Shown: piece by piece, positions 12,201 through 22,969 of the stretch
How the letters are laid out: every line of letters begins with the position of its first letter
Position numbering within the stretch: the stretch's first letter is position 1
Origin: Klebsormidium nitens
Lineage: Eukaryota > Streptophyta > Klebsormidiophyceae > Klebsormidiales > Klebsormidiaceae
Reading direction: 5' to 3'
DNA: 64,000 nt
Assembly (NCBI GenBank): GCA_000708835.1
Contig: DF236967.1
Span: 188,822 to 252,821 of the forward strand
Notes under the pieces: generated by a model
What the model was told of the DNA's origin: nothing
Database searches by the model: none
The model's input: only the letters and a program-made list of their open reading frames with translations
Translations under genes and position numbers: made by a program

Positions 12201-14130
12201 GCTGCCCCCGGAGTCCCCGGGGCCAGCCAGGGGGCGGGGTAGAGGTCGAGGGGGGGTGTCCGGAGACCGGGGAAAGGGCGGGGAAGCCGAAAGCAATGGG
12301 CGGACTTCTTCGTGCTGTCCAGTGTGGCTCGTCCAACGGCCAGCCGATGCGGAGTTTGCAGCAGGGTGAGCAGGCTATGATTCTGACGTGGGTCTTCAGC
12401 TAAAGCCATACATCTCGTGTTCGATACTTTCATCAAAGTATAACCAATGATTGCTTTCAGCGTAAATTTTTCAAAGAAAGAAGAAAGATTCTACATTGTC
12501 TAGAAACTGATCCTGTGTGTTTTGAGCTGTTTTGTCATGTCCGCTCTTCGGTGAACAGCGCGACCTTGACCGGTTGCTCTCCCTTTCCGAGGCCGTTCTT
12601 TACGAGAAGCTTACGTCGGGCATTCGTCTTTGGGGCGAAACGGCAGATCCGTCCCATCAGTGGTGATTGACGTGCCGCGTTGCGTGTATACTTTGAACAA
12701 AGGAACGCTACGTAAGTTCGGACTGTTGCAATTAAAGCCTAACCTTTGCCGCGCACACTCTGACTTTTGATTGTCCAGCCCTAATCCTTCATCCGTCGAG
12801 TCACGAGCGGGACCCCGTCCTCTTTTGACCTCTCTATGGTCCGTCATGCATTGAGCGAGGACACTTTTCCGCGTTTTTCCGCAGGTGGACCCTCATCGTG
12901 CCGTCCGGCTGGGCCCTGCCTTTCTGGGTGCCGCTTATCTACGCTGGCGCACACGCGGTGGGACAGCGAGAGCGAAATTGGGTCGTGACTGAGGTGAGGC
13001 TGTTGCAAAGCGCCGATTAATTCTAACAAACCACATCCTTTTGGGCCCACGAACTGATTATTACATGTATCAAAACTTTCCACTGCATTGTTAGCTAGCA
13101 GCAGCATCGATGTCTGCAGAACGTGTCGGTAGCAGTACCTACTTATACTTTGCGGTCAGACACACCACAGGGTTATTCCAACGCCGTTTGCATTCTCATG
13201 AACTCTTGAGTTTTGGATCACTCCTGAATCTGTTGCTGAGCCCACCTCGCCGTGTCTCCTCCTTAAAGTCCGTGTTTATCCTGCCAGGCTGGGACTCCCG
13301 TCTTTCCGGACGACTACCCGGACTGTCCTGCGTACGCCCGCACATGGCGATTGAGGCACCAAAAGCTCCTCGACGAGTACGCCAAAAAGCCTCCCGCCAA
13401 GCGGCCCGCCGAGCCGCCTCCGCTGCCGAACTGGGACTCAGTCTGCAGCACCGGGGCAAGGGAACCGCCGTCTGATCAGTCGATGGGTGGACAAGCGCCC
13501 GAAGCGAGTGCGCGAACCTCATACTTCGTGGCACGGGACCGAGCGACACTTGCGACAGCTACAGGGGTGGCACGTGAGAATGTCGCGTCCGATAGGGACC
13601 GGGGACGGAGAACCAAAGGCGTGAGGCAGGGTTTGAAAGCCGGAAAGCTGACGTGGAAAGCCGTGGGAAGTGTGCCTGAGATTGGGGCTCTGCCCAGGGA
13701 GCCTGCTGGGGGGGCTTGCTGCCTGGTCGAAGCGCTGCTTAAGATGCCCCGGAAGGGAGTCCCCGAGGAGGGAGCCGAGATCCTGGTTCCGACACAGGAC
13801 GACTTCGACGCGTGGTGCAAATCGCGGACGTGGCAGGGGGTAGAACTCCCGCGAGAACGGGGGAGGGGACGAGGAAACGAGCTTGCTCAAGCGGGGCCTA
13901 ACCAAAGTAGGCCGGTAATGGGTTATGTAATTTCGCCGAGTCCCCCCTCAGGCAGCGCACAGAGCCGGGCGTTTGTAGTGTGTCAGGCGTCCACCTTTCA
14001 ACGCTTAAGGGCGAGGCAATACTCTGAGAGAGCGGCTGGTGGGGACGCACATGTGTTTGTGCTGGTACATAATTGCGGCTCGAACATGGGGAGGCCGGGG
14101 CTGCTGAGCTTAAAGCTGGACCAGGAATGA
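9270..14130 (+). CDS. POP1: POP1, protein subunit of RNase P / RNase MRP
   Basis: Large protein subunit shared by nuclear RNase P (pre-tRNA 5' processing) and RNase MRP (rRNA processing). Six exons (9270-9713, 10287-11123, 11318-11442, 11679-12365, 12885-12993, 13288-14130) join in frame to 1,014 residues. The N-terminal POP1 domain shows LNVWDFASERAAEISSLNEV, a basic RRRTTSH stretch, then LETHVWHAKRFVMEHLWGH and GRGRGSRSVLRAARFAALVH. Exon 3 encodes GEFVRLDVMGAETRTVLSKV. The POPLD region lies in exons 4-6: CCPVWLVQRP, then WTLIVPSGWALPFWVPL, GAHAVGQRERNWV and PDDYPDCPAYARTWRLRHQK. The C-terminus has VFVLVHN followed by SLKLDQE. Exon 2 carries a long acidic, low-complexity insertion (around residues 290-400). 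An upstream in-frame stop at 9198 makes the ATG at 9270 the first start available. Its promoter or leader must overlap PET117. Confidence 0.95.
10105..10195 (-). repeat. tRNA-like (SINE-head-like) remnant in POP1 intron 1
   Basis: Read on the minus strand, this piece has a D-arm/A-box-like block (AGCTCAAGTGGTTAGAGC, 10168-10185) and, about 50 bases later, a B-box/T-loop-like GGTTCAATT (10111-10119). The acceptor ends do not pair and the anticodon arm is poor, so it is not a functional tRNA. It looks like a decayed tRNA or the head of a tRNA-derived SINE inserted antisense in the intron. Confidence 0.45.
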
Positions 14131-15081
14131 ATGTACGACAGACTGACGACCTGCAACCGTCCATATGATTGTCGGCCTCGACTGTCTCTGTAGATTAAGC
14201 TCTAGCTCAGGCTGTGCCAGGCGAAGTTGCCTAGCCACCGAGGCGGCGCGCCAGCTGTTTGACCTCAACTTATTAATCGTAGTCCATCCTCGCAATCGTA
14301 CATCCGAAGCGCTATATCTGGTTGCGCGCGCATTCCTGGAGGTACTGCACTGAGTGATCGTTGCGCAAGCATTGCCTGGAAGATCTAATAATTATACCAA
14401 TCAAGCAGCTATAGCTCGTTATATGCAAAAGGCACAATGGAACTTAGGTTGCGCACCATGAGCATGTTGGCTACTGGCGCGTACATATATGCGCCCACTC
14501 ATGCATGGCTGATTATCGCGATCGGACAATTTGTTGCAATGATATATACAGATGCACCATGACTGCGCGCCTCGCAACCATATGGCTGCAACATATTGAT
14601 ATGCTGTTAGACTGCAAATCAGTCAAAGAATTGTTGCTAATCACGCAAGATTCGTTGCTAAGCATGCCATGCGCAAAGTTCTGCGCACATATGTGAGAAT
14701 TACGGGGTCTGCGCGACAGTAGGTTTAATGTGCGGATCTGAAAAGTATTGATGATTATGTCACGTACTGGCCCATCGTAACATATCCTTAGACAGACCAT
14801 ACGCGACACGTACTTCTGGACGGTATAGCGACCTAGAATTCTGTTTTGAAGGCCGGCAGCCTGGTACGCTTGCGATGTAAAGCTGGTACTAAAAGCCCAC
14901 ACAGTGGCACAACAGTCAACATCTGGCCGGCTTCTGAGCTGTATATCCCCACTGGCAAGAGATACCCATGGCAAAAGCGGATACAGTCAACAGAAGTTCC
15001 CGCGTTTCGGACCGTATCGTCCATATGTATGTACAGTACAATACTGCTTCAGCAGTGAGCCCTTTCTTAGGGGCTGAACAA
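14131..15081. other. Convergent 3'-3' spacer between POP1 and the OsmC-like gene
   Basis: I find no coding exon or RNA gene in these 951 bp. The part around 14400-14700 is rich in CATG, ATGCA and CGATCG words (for example CTCATGCATGG and AAGCATGCCATGCG), as in the other tail-to-tail spacers of this window. Both 3' UTRs and their poly(A) sites must lie here. Confidence 0.6.
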
Positions 15082-17867
15082 TCAGCTGCCACCTGTCAAC
15101 TCAGGAACCGGTCCTGGCCGAGCCTTTTGCTTGATGGCTATTCGTGTTGAGATGCCCTTGGTCATCTTGCCTAATAGCATGTTTTTGACTGGACTCTTCC
15201 CTGTAAGGAGCAATCGCAAAATTACATCAGCACTCGCTTCAATGCACCGTACGGGGCAGTCTTGCAATGATGCATCTCTTCGAATCAGCTCGCTACTATA
15301 AAACCAAGCCACAAACGATCGCATGATGCAAAAGCCAGGTGACCCTGTGAAAATCCTCTTTGCCGTTACCCCTAGCCCGAATACAGAAAGAACTTATGAC
15401 CGGATTTGACATCAGAAGAGGCCTGCCTTGGCTTGCGACAAAAGCTGCTGGTGCATCACTCCCTATCCGGGACTTCTTGCGTGTGTGGGTAAACTTGCGT
15501 GTGTGGGTAAAAATGCTTGTCCGTTTCTGCTCAGCTCGTCTCACCTGCCACTTCCAGCAGGGCCGCCTTCTGTTCTCGGGACAGCTCCCCATCGAAGTGT
15601 ACAACAACATCAAGGCCGTCGGGGAGCTGCCCTTCTGCAAAACAACCCGTGAGAGAGCGGTCAGCCTGATAAAGGCATATTATCACATAAGGCGAGCCAC
15701 ATGGTGCGAGGTCCAAGAGATAATGATAACGCCCTACGATGATTGGAAAGTTGCTGCAAGCTCGACATTGATACACTGGTGATTTTAAAGAATTTCGAAG
15801 GCATCAGTTTCTTGGTGAGATGTGTAGTTTTTGTGGAACTTTCCGAGTGATTAACGTGCGCGTGATCATTGTAACGACGCGTTCGGCCAGCAAGTCATTC
15901 TGCGCTTCCTGTCTCAAACGTCCAAACACGGCTTTCCTTCCAAACAACTAGTAAAATCGCAAGAAGGGCTTCGCAGTTCTGTACTTCAAGACCCCAGCTA
16001 CAAAGCAGTTGCTATTCAAGAAATGTTCGGACAGAGGCACAATAGTTCTTAAGAAACCCGTTTGAATAGGGGGTCGACACTCACTTCCTCGCCCATGTTC
16101 TTTCACCACCACACGTATCCGTCGCAGCGGCCAATTCTTCCTGTCAGCATACTGCAGGCAGTCATAAAGAAGAGATCAAGTAAACATCCAAATCTTTCAC
16201 ATACCGTCCACTCCAAGAATCCCGAAAGAGAGTCGGTCATAAAGGATTGCCAGCAGGTCCAGCAGCTGATTGCCGGTCTTTCTCGCGAAAGAGTAGGAGC
16301 CAGGCAGATTGGGACTTGTGTTTGGACCCTGTTTCAGTAAGGGAAGCCCCGTGTCTGGCTCATCCCCTGCCAACCCAAGGCATCCGAGACAAGACAAGGT
16401 GCAATTCTTAGGACCCATGGAGGGGCCTCACGAATCCTCACACAGCCTCGCATCTTTTCACATTTTGGGCATCGCCCATATGACAGTCGTTGTTGCATAA
16501 GAGTAGCATTTGAATTCTACGTAAAAGAAATAGAAGCTTCCTTCAAAGTGTTTACAAAGTTCGAGAACGCTCACCATTCGCATTGTAAGGGATGTCTCCA
16601 TTGCAAGACCTGACAGCACCATCTCCTTGGGTCTGCACAAGCAAGAACTCCGTGATTACAGCAGTATATTACTTTACTCCTGATTTCCAGAGCTTGTCAC
16701 CACAACAGCACCATCTCGATGGGTCTGCTCAGGCGAAAATACCTCAATCGGAGCGGTATCTTCCATCTCTGCTCCTAATGTTCGACTCCTTTTACACCAC
16801 CTATTCCATGAAGCTGAAGGACTAATGATGAAATCCCTGAAGCTGCCTAACGTCGACTGCAATTCCCACTTGACCAGCAAAGAGGAGAGAACGCTTTTCA
16901 ATCTTTGGAAAGCCCCAATTGCTTTCTTCAAGACTGTAAAGCCCGCATACTTACGAAGGGCCAAAATCTGTACCACCATATTCCAATCCGAGATCCCCCT
17001 GGATGATGTGGCTTTTGCTTCGGATCAGATGGCGGTATCGAACATTATCCTGAAAAGACATAGCAGAACAAGTTGAGGCAAGCCGGGTGGACAATGGAGT
17101 GGTGAAGCATCCTTGGACAGAACTTCAGCGTGGCTCTGATGAGGCCCGGAGATGCACTTTCAAATGATGCTTTCAAGAAAAAGAACGTCCTGTATGATGA
17201 ATGACAACCAGCCGACTCAACAACGATTGAGCACCTAGGTTGAGAGATCATGCCAATGCACAAGGGCAATTTTCACCAAAGTCTGTGAGATGCTTTAACT
17301 TTGACGGCGCAACTCGCAGAGTGCCAACTTTAGGGAGGCTCATTCACCAACATCATCGTATTTCATAAGTCCGACAGCGTTTCATACACACGGCCAACAA
17401 TATGTGACCCATCCGAAGATGCTATTACTCTTATTGATTCTGAAACCTGTATTCTTGTAAGGCACATTTCTTACCGTCGTCTCCTCTGCAACCACTTGCG
17501 CCAGATGCTGCTCTGGAACCGTTTTTGGAGTAGACGAAGCTCGGCATCGAACACCGGGCGGTCCAACTGGATTCACTGGGCTCACTGGGCTCCTTCTAAG
17601 GTCTTCAATTTTCCCTTGACTAAGAAAGATGTCATTATTTGGTCGGAATGTGCTTCCTCTTGAAGTGAGACTATTATCCCTACTGCATATTAGAGTGTTG
17701 CAGATGCTTCTGGACAACGAAGGTGGAGGCAATGGACGCTTCTGAAATGCTGGGAACCGCCTGTTCTGACCACTCAAGCATTCCTGCTCCTTTGAACCGT
17801 GCCGCAGAGTTTGCGGCCTGAAAGACTCCGACGACGCCCGATGCAGAGATTGGGAAGAGCTCATCAT
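15082..17867 (-). CDS. Plastid-targeted OsmC/Ohr-family protein lacking both reactive cysteines
   Basis: Six exons (17475-17867, 16955-17049, 16575-16632, 16085-16151, 15545-15634, 15082-15200) join with consistent phases to 273 residues. The first 131 residues are Ser/Arg-rich with few acids and look like a chloroplast transit peptide with cleavage near VRCRASS. The rest follows the OsmC fold: GGTDFGPSPKEMVLSGLA (GG-D-GPSP loop), TMRMYADRKNWPL, then DVVVHFDGELSREQKAALL and SPVKNMLL. OsmC and Ohr proteins are thiol peroxidases that use one Cys in the ALGACT motif and one in CPVHRT. Here the first position is Glu175 (GLAMET) and the second Ser237 (SPVKN), so peroxidase activity by the known mechanism is unlikely. 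A binding or regulatory role is possible. Start: first of two adjacent ATGs; upstream in-frame codons lack ATG. Confidence 0.88.
15476..15511. repeat. 18-bp perfect tandem duplication in OsmC-like intron 5
   Basis: CTTGCGTGTGTGGGTAAA occurs twice in a row at 15476-15493 and 15494-15511, inside the intron between the last two exons of the OsmC-like gene. It is probably a replication-slippage product. Confidence 0.85.
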
Positions 17868-18402
17868 CTTCCAGGTCAAGTGGAGCACAAGCAACCGCAA
17901 ACCTTAAGCAGCCCCCTCCTCTGAACAGCGCTCAGCAACGGAGGACTTTCAATCCAAATACTGTGCTCTTTTGTCGTCGTAATCAGCTCCTGCCACTGCC
18001 AAAGCCACTTTGCCAGCCCCCTTCAGAAAGCAATGCGGACGCACATGCTTGGTCGCATTCCTATAGCACTGTAGCAGGTCGTTCACTTGCCCCCACCACA
18101 GTCCACTGCTTCCTTCTGAGACGCTCACTTCTGACGTCGACGACGAGACCTCAGAAGTCCGACTCAGGACTCGTGAGAGGCGGACTAGACTGCTCAGGCT
18201 CGAGTCTGACAAGGCCCAGGCCCACAGGGTCAGCGAAGTCCTGCGTGCTCTCTTCTCAAAATCGCCACCAACCATGCGCAAGTTCTTGCACAACGCTCCT
18301 GAAGGTAGTGGAGGGATCAGCGAGGCGTGGTTCTGATGTTTTTGAAGAGTCAGCGCCTAGGATCCTCTTCTGCAGTGGCAGTGCGCCGTGTGGAGCAACA
18401 TC
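17868..18402. promoter_or_regulatory. Shared upstream region between the OsmC-like gene (-) and SPT2 (+)
   Basis: These 535 bp lie between divergent start codons. There is a long open frame on the plus strand but no protein similarity I recognise. An undetected 5' exon of SPT2 could lie here, because an acceptor-like CTTCTGCAG ends at 18375, just upstream of the chosen ATG. Confidence 0.45.
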
Positions 18403-21400
18403 ATGTTCTACGACAATCGTGTGGTAAGTTTCTAGGATACTTGAGCTGCGAGTTGTGAAAATTTACGTCGTGTTGAGCCTTTCATTGTTCTTGCTCCCTG
18501 GCGTGTTGAAAGTTGAATCCAAACTCTGATTATGTTGCGAGCTCCAACAAGGCAGAACGCCTGCGTGTCCGCTCTCAGCATTGAGCATCACTTCTCTATC
18601 CAAGGAGAAAATCGTGCCTCAGCAAGAGTTGGTATGAGAGTTCATAAGGTTTCTGGTCAATCGCTTCCAAGAGGTTCTAAACAGTGCCACCCGCTCAAGG
18701 TGCCAGGAAAGCTTGCTGACTTTTTCACTTGCCTCCTGCTCGCTAGAACCTCAAGGAGAGCCGAGACTACTCGTTTCTGACTACATCCAAGGCGTCAAAA
18801 GCTGACAGGGAAGATGGGGCCTCAGAGGACAGGAATGGTGGTGCTGGTCGCAGCAGTCAGAGTAGGGGTGCAACCACAGGAGGGTGAGCGCTTGACGCCC
18901 GCTTGTGTTTATCCCAGACCTGATGCGCAAGACCATGCGCTTTATTCGCTTGGTTCGCGAATCCTTACAATAAAGGGCTCAAACAGCGGCCATGACTTGC
19001 GTGACATCAAATGCATCAGGATGTGAATGATCGTTATGAAACACCAAATTGCTTGCAGGTCTGACACAGACACATGCTATTCTTTGCAGCTGGGGTGGGT
19101 TTTTTGGTTCGAAGCCAGAGAAGAGCGCTGCAGAAAGGCTGGCGGAGTTGCAGAAGATGCGGGAACAAGCTGAACAGGAGAAAGCTCGGAGAGAGTTGGA
19201 AAGGATAAGGGTATGTGGAAGGAGAAGCACCTGGAATCTCCTGGTTGCGTACGCGCCGTAGGTCCAGTTGCATATGTTTGCACGACTTATTTACAGAACT
19301 TGGTCTGATATGTTGCCTTTGGCTAAGGTGTTATGCTTCAACCGAGCTCAGGTTTCTACTACGCCGCAGATCGTTTTTGAGTCAGAATTACTGCGGGCTG
19401 GCTCCTCCTCAGCAGAAGTCAAATCCACTCTAGTCATGTTTGCGCAGAGGGTCAAGGGCCTTTTGGTCCCTCCTGACTACTCTCTACCAACTGAGTACAC
19501 ATAAACCGTTGTATGTGTGGCAGGCCGACCGGATTGCAGCATCCAAGAAGGCCTCTGTTAGCGCCGCCTCCTCGGGGACTTCCCAGCGGTCGGGTGGTTC
19601 TAGCGCAGGCTCCAAGAAAAGCGATGCGATGCAGAAGATCCAGGAGCTGGAGGTAAGCGAAAACTTACAACAAACAGCAGGTTCAGCTGGTCACAATCCA
19701 TAGTGGTGCACAGCTACAGACTAGATGTTTACGCCAGGCCTTTCCACACGCATTCGTCGGGATATTTGGCTGTGCATGTGGAGATGCCGTCAGAAAAGCT
19801 GAAATCACTTGAAAACGAAACGAGCTTGATGCATCGATCTAGAGCTGTCAGGATCACGTTTGTTGATTACAAGCTTTTACATGGATTGTTCAATTCTTGA
19901 AAGAATCTGGTCGACATCTCAGAGCGTGACTATCCTCCGGTTCTTATGGCAGAAACACACTCGAGCCCAAGCGCTCAAGCAGGCCCGTGACTTCTCCGAC
20001 CTCCTTGGGAACGGGGAGCCTGCAAAGCCGCGTGCTTCTGATCCGGGAGGGGCGTTTGCTAGTGCAAAAAGGTCGTTGGAAACGTTGAAGCAAAAGGTCG
20101 ACGACTATTCCGAGTCCATTCGGCGAAGAAATCCTGAGACCGTTTCAAAAGCCCCAAAGGTCGCTGTCCAGCCCCCCAAAGCTCCGGTCACTCCAAAACA
20201 TAGCGTATACAAAGACGGGAGGCAGAAAGGGGACCAGAGAGCACCAAGAGAGGCTGACCGTAAGCCCGGTTACAAGGAGCCCCCGTCGAAGGGGGGCCTG
20301 GCCATATCCAGCCTCGCTACGATCACACCGGAAGGTGCGCTGGTTGCGAATTCGGGCATTTCGTTGGAGGATGCCAAGCGGCTGAAGCAAGGGGCGAAGC
20401 TGCTTGGTATGAAGCTGTACTTCGAGAAAGAGGACAAGCAGCGGTTGAAGGAGGAGAAAGCGGCACAGGAACGGAGGGCGGCGGGGAAAGGCGGGGCTGC
20501 TTCCGGGCGGCCAGCAAACGGGAGCGGTTTGGGTGCAAAGAGCGAGGGCAGTGCAAACGGGGGGATGCCGAGGAGCTTGGACGAGGAGCGGCGAAGGGGG
20601 GGGGGTTTGTCCGGACTCAGCACCGCAGCGCCACGGAAGTCAGAAGGGGGACTAGCGCAGAGTGGACGGCCTGGGGTTGGGGGACATGCGCGCGAGAAAG
20701 CTGGGGGCAACGCGCACAGGAACGGGAGCAGCGGGCACGATCGGGCCCCTGGGGGGGGCGGGAGGAGGGAGGCGTTTCCGCCGTTTAGAGGGCCGGTGAA
20801 GAGGAAGCGTCCGGAGGAGGAAATGGAGGATGCGGACAGTTTCTTGGACGAGGGCGAGGAGGAGGACGAGGAGGGGCCGTCTCAGGAGGCGGTCTCGTCC
20901 ATGATCCGGAAGATGTTCAGGTAGGGCGGCCGGCTGCAGCAAAGCTCGCTGCGGATATTTTGAAGAACTGTATGCATTTGTCGACTTTGGCACATTCTGG
21001 GGAAAGAAGGCGGCCAGAGAAACTTTCCCAACGCTCGAGGATGTGTATTCAGTGAAATTTGGCACGACTTTATCTGCGGTACTCCCTGAAATCAGGTTGA
21101 AAGAGGAGCATGCTGTTGAGACCGTGGCTCGCGGTTGACTTTGGGCCTTGTGTTGGAACAGACTGTCTCGTAAGGACGACTGTCCATGAGAGATCGAAGC
21201 ACTGTCGACTGATTTGCAAGTTGAATTGTCACCTATGCTAGTGTTCTGCTGGTCCAAATTCCATCCCAACATCTTGGTTTCTGGTGGTGGCTGTCTTCCA
21301 ATCACTGGTGTCAACTCCGCTGCACAGGTATAATCCTCACAAGTACGTCGCGGATGATCGCGACGATCCCATGATGGAGGTGGGCTTCAAGCGGATGCAG

Positions 21401-21831
21401 GCGGAGGAAGCGCGCAGGTAAGCCGCCTTTCAAAGGATGTACTAGATGTGAAAATGGACTGTATGGTCCCGTTGGTTATCTGCCTGAGTACACCTTCCAA
21501 AGTCTCAAGCATAGGTTCCAACATTGTTCATGGGTTTGACAGGGGACTTTGTCGAATGCCCACGATGGATGAGTTGCTGAGTGGGTCATGTCGCATAAGG
21601 CCATGTAGGGCCTGAAAGGCCTACACCGTCCCTTTTCCTCTTACCAGATGACCAGACTAGTTTGGGCCCAATGAGCAAACGAGGTGCTCATTCGTTGTCC
21701 TCTCTTGCAGTGCACGCATCGCTCGCGAGGAGGACGAGCGGGAGGCAGAGAGGCTTGAACTTGAAGAAAGACGAAGAGAGGAGAAGAGGAGAAAGAAAAC
21801 AGCTTCAAAAGGGAAGTTTGTTGACGATTGA
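18403..21831 (+). CDS. SPT2: SPT2-family chromatin protein (H3-H4 histone chaperone)
   Basis: SPT2 proteins bind H3-H4 through a conserved C-terminal domain and maintain chromatin behind RNA polymerase. Likely exons are 18403-18423, 18605-18631, 18747-18883, 19090-19210, 19524-19652, 19953-20920, 21328-21417 and 21711-21831, giving 537 residues in one frame. Family landmarks are RDYSFL, then GWGGFFGSKPEKSAAERLAE, a long basic Gly/Lys/Arg-rich middle, VKRKRPEEEMEDADSFLDEG, and SSMIRKMFRYNPHKY followed by DDPMMEVGF and EEARSARIAREEDEREAERL. The last two are the hallmark SPT2 C-terminus (YNP-KY, MEVGF, AKIAREED). The last six exons are well supported. The first two (7 and 9 codons) are tentative, because the N-terminus is poorly conserved and the micro-exons rest only on splice signals and phase. 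The region before residue 322 is coiled-coil-prone and charged, as expected. Confidence 0.9.
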
Positions 21832-22334
21832 CGAGGCCAGTGTTCCACCCTGACCGTTTAACAACGTTATGTAGATATGCAAGTGAGAAGTAACGGTATG
21901 TGACCCTCTTGCGTGCTTCTCGGGATGAAGAAGCTGAGTGATCGAAGTTCTCCCTACGCTGTTCTGCCTTATCCGAAACGCGAGCTCCAAGGAATGTCTT
22001 TGAAACATGGACGCGTTGCACGTCTTTTGATACTGCATGGCATTGATTGGACCCATGTCTTCCAAGGATCATTCCGCTTTATGCAACCCACCATAACATT
22101 TAGGCAAGCTTGGAGCCCCGCTTTGCTTGCAATCCTCATGCAGCCTGCATTTCTTGTTCGTTGCTCATGAAGGCAGCCCAAACTAAGGCCCACTACAGTT
22201 GCCCAAATCCTATGAAGCTCAATATAAGTATCAATTCCATTGATAAGGTAAGGCGTGGGCTTGCGTCGGACATTCGAAGCAACGTGAATGCCCAGGTGTA
22301 ACGCCCAGGTAACCAAGTCACGTGCCGAAGTATG

Positions 22335-22440
22335 CATGCCGGGCGGCCGCCAGCGGCGTGGCTCATCTATCATCATCATATTTCCAGCCGCGCCGCCAAG
22401 CGCGGCCGGCCTAGTTGGCCCATGCGGCCGCGGGCCTCTC
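22335..22440. promoter_or_regulatory. GC-rich palindromic block upstream of the J20-like gene
   Basis: The block holds nested CG-rich inverted repeats. On the minus strand it contains GGCCCGCGGCCGC (about 22422-22436), the same 13-mer found on the plus strand at about 37740 in the F-box/DUF1499 promoter. GGCCCA/TGGGCC words within it match plant site II (TCP-type) elements. A promoter role is inferred from position. Confidence 0.35.
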
Positions 22441-22696
22441 GCCGGAGCCTAGATTGCAAAAACTGGACCGTCATCGGACGGTTTGAGGCACTGGTTGTTC
22501 GTTCATCGCACGTCATCGACGATCCAAAGTTCTTGTGCAACTCTCACGAATCTGGCGGGAGTCCCAGCTGGAGAACCAGAATCCCACCTCAGCAAAGATC
22601 TCTGCATGCCACATGGCACGCTTGCAGGCTTCAGAGGAAGAGAGGGGGATAGTAAGAGAGGGGGATAGGTAGTAGCAATCCTGCTTTGGCGTTTGC

Positions 22697-22800
22697 TGCT
22701 TGAACTTGAAGTTGCAGTCTGCTTGAACTTGAAGTTGAAGTTGGAAGCGCTCAAGCGCTGAGTTGTCAAACTTCGCTTGAAGTTGCAGGAGCCTGCATTT
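22697..22800. repeat. TTGAACTTGAAGTTG short direct repeats
   Basis: TGCTTGAACTTGAAGTTG is present at 22697-22714 and again at 22720-22737, followed by degenerate copies (GAAGTTGG, and CGCTTGAAGTTGCAGG ending near 22799). It forms a small minisatellite about 170-270 bp before the J20-like start codon. Confidence 0.75.
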
Positions 22801-22969
22801 GTGCTCAAGAAAGTCTGCCCAGCTGAGTTGATGCGCAGGTTGTACAGGGCGTTTTGTGCAGAGCAAGTCAAGTTTGGTGAACATCGTGGATTGTCTAGAC
22901 TACATTAGTTTTCTCCATCCCTGGGTTTCTCACGGTGAACATATCTCTCCGCCTTCTCAGAGCGCTGCG

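Larger units (their letters stand above)
21832..22969. other. Spacer SPT2 to J20-like gene, with promoter of the latter
   Basis: No coding exon is recognised in these 1,138 bp. It contains a GC-rich block with two GCGGCCGC-type palindromes (22335-22440), a doubled AGAGGGGGATAG (22641-22652 and 22657-22668) and TTGAAGTTG-type repeats (22697-22800). Both genes point right, so the right half presumably holds the J20-like promoter. Confidence 0.55.

Noticed and set aside
12559-12720. Open stretch with an acceptor-like start in POP1 intron 4 (RDLDRLLSLSEAVLYEKL)
   Set aside because: It has no counterpart in POP1, and joining 12365 directly to 12885 preserves phase and gives the expected CCPVWLVQRP then WTLIVPSGW order.
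13196-13905. Long minus-strand ORFs opposite POP1 exon 6
   Set aside because: They overlap a clearly coding POP1 exon in an antisense frame and show no domain.
15205-15262. Minus-strand stretch in the OsmC-like intron 5 encoding DCPVR, resembling the OsmC CPV motif
   Set aside because: Including it breaks the reading frame needed for the well-supported last exon (GKSPVKNMLL). A direct join 15545 to 15200 keeps the phase and aligns SPVKN with the CPVHRT position, so the resemblance is chance.
17045-17269. Minus-strand open frame between OsmC-like exons 1 and 2
   Set aside because: OsmC exons 1 and 2 already join in phase (17475 to 17049) with continuous sequence. Adding this stretch would insert an unrelated peptide.
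17963-18427. 154-codon plus-strand ORF spanning the OsmC/SPT2 promoter
   Set aside because: It ignores the GTAAGT donor after 18423, has no recognisable domain, and its composition looks non-coding.
20270-20710. 146-codon minus-strand ORF opposite the large SPT2 exon
   Set aside because: It is an antisense shadow of a GC-rich coding exon. It has Pro/Arg-rich random composition and no family features.
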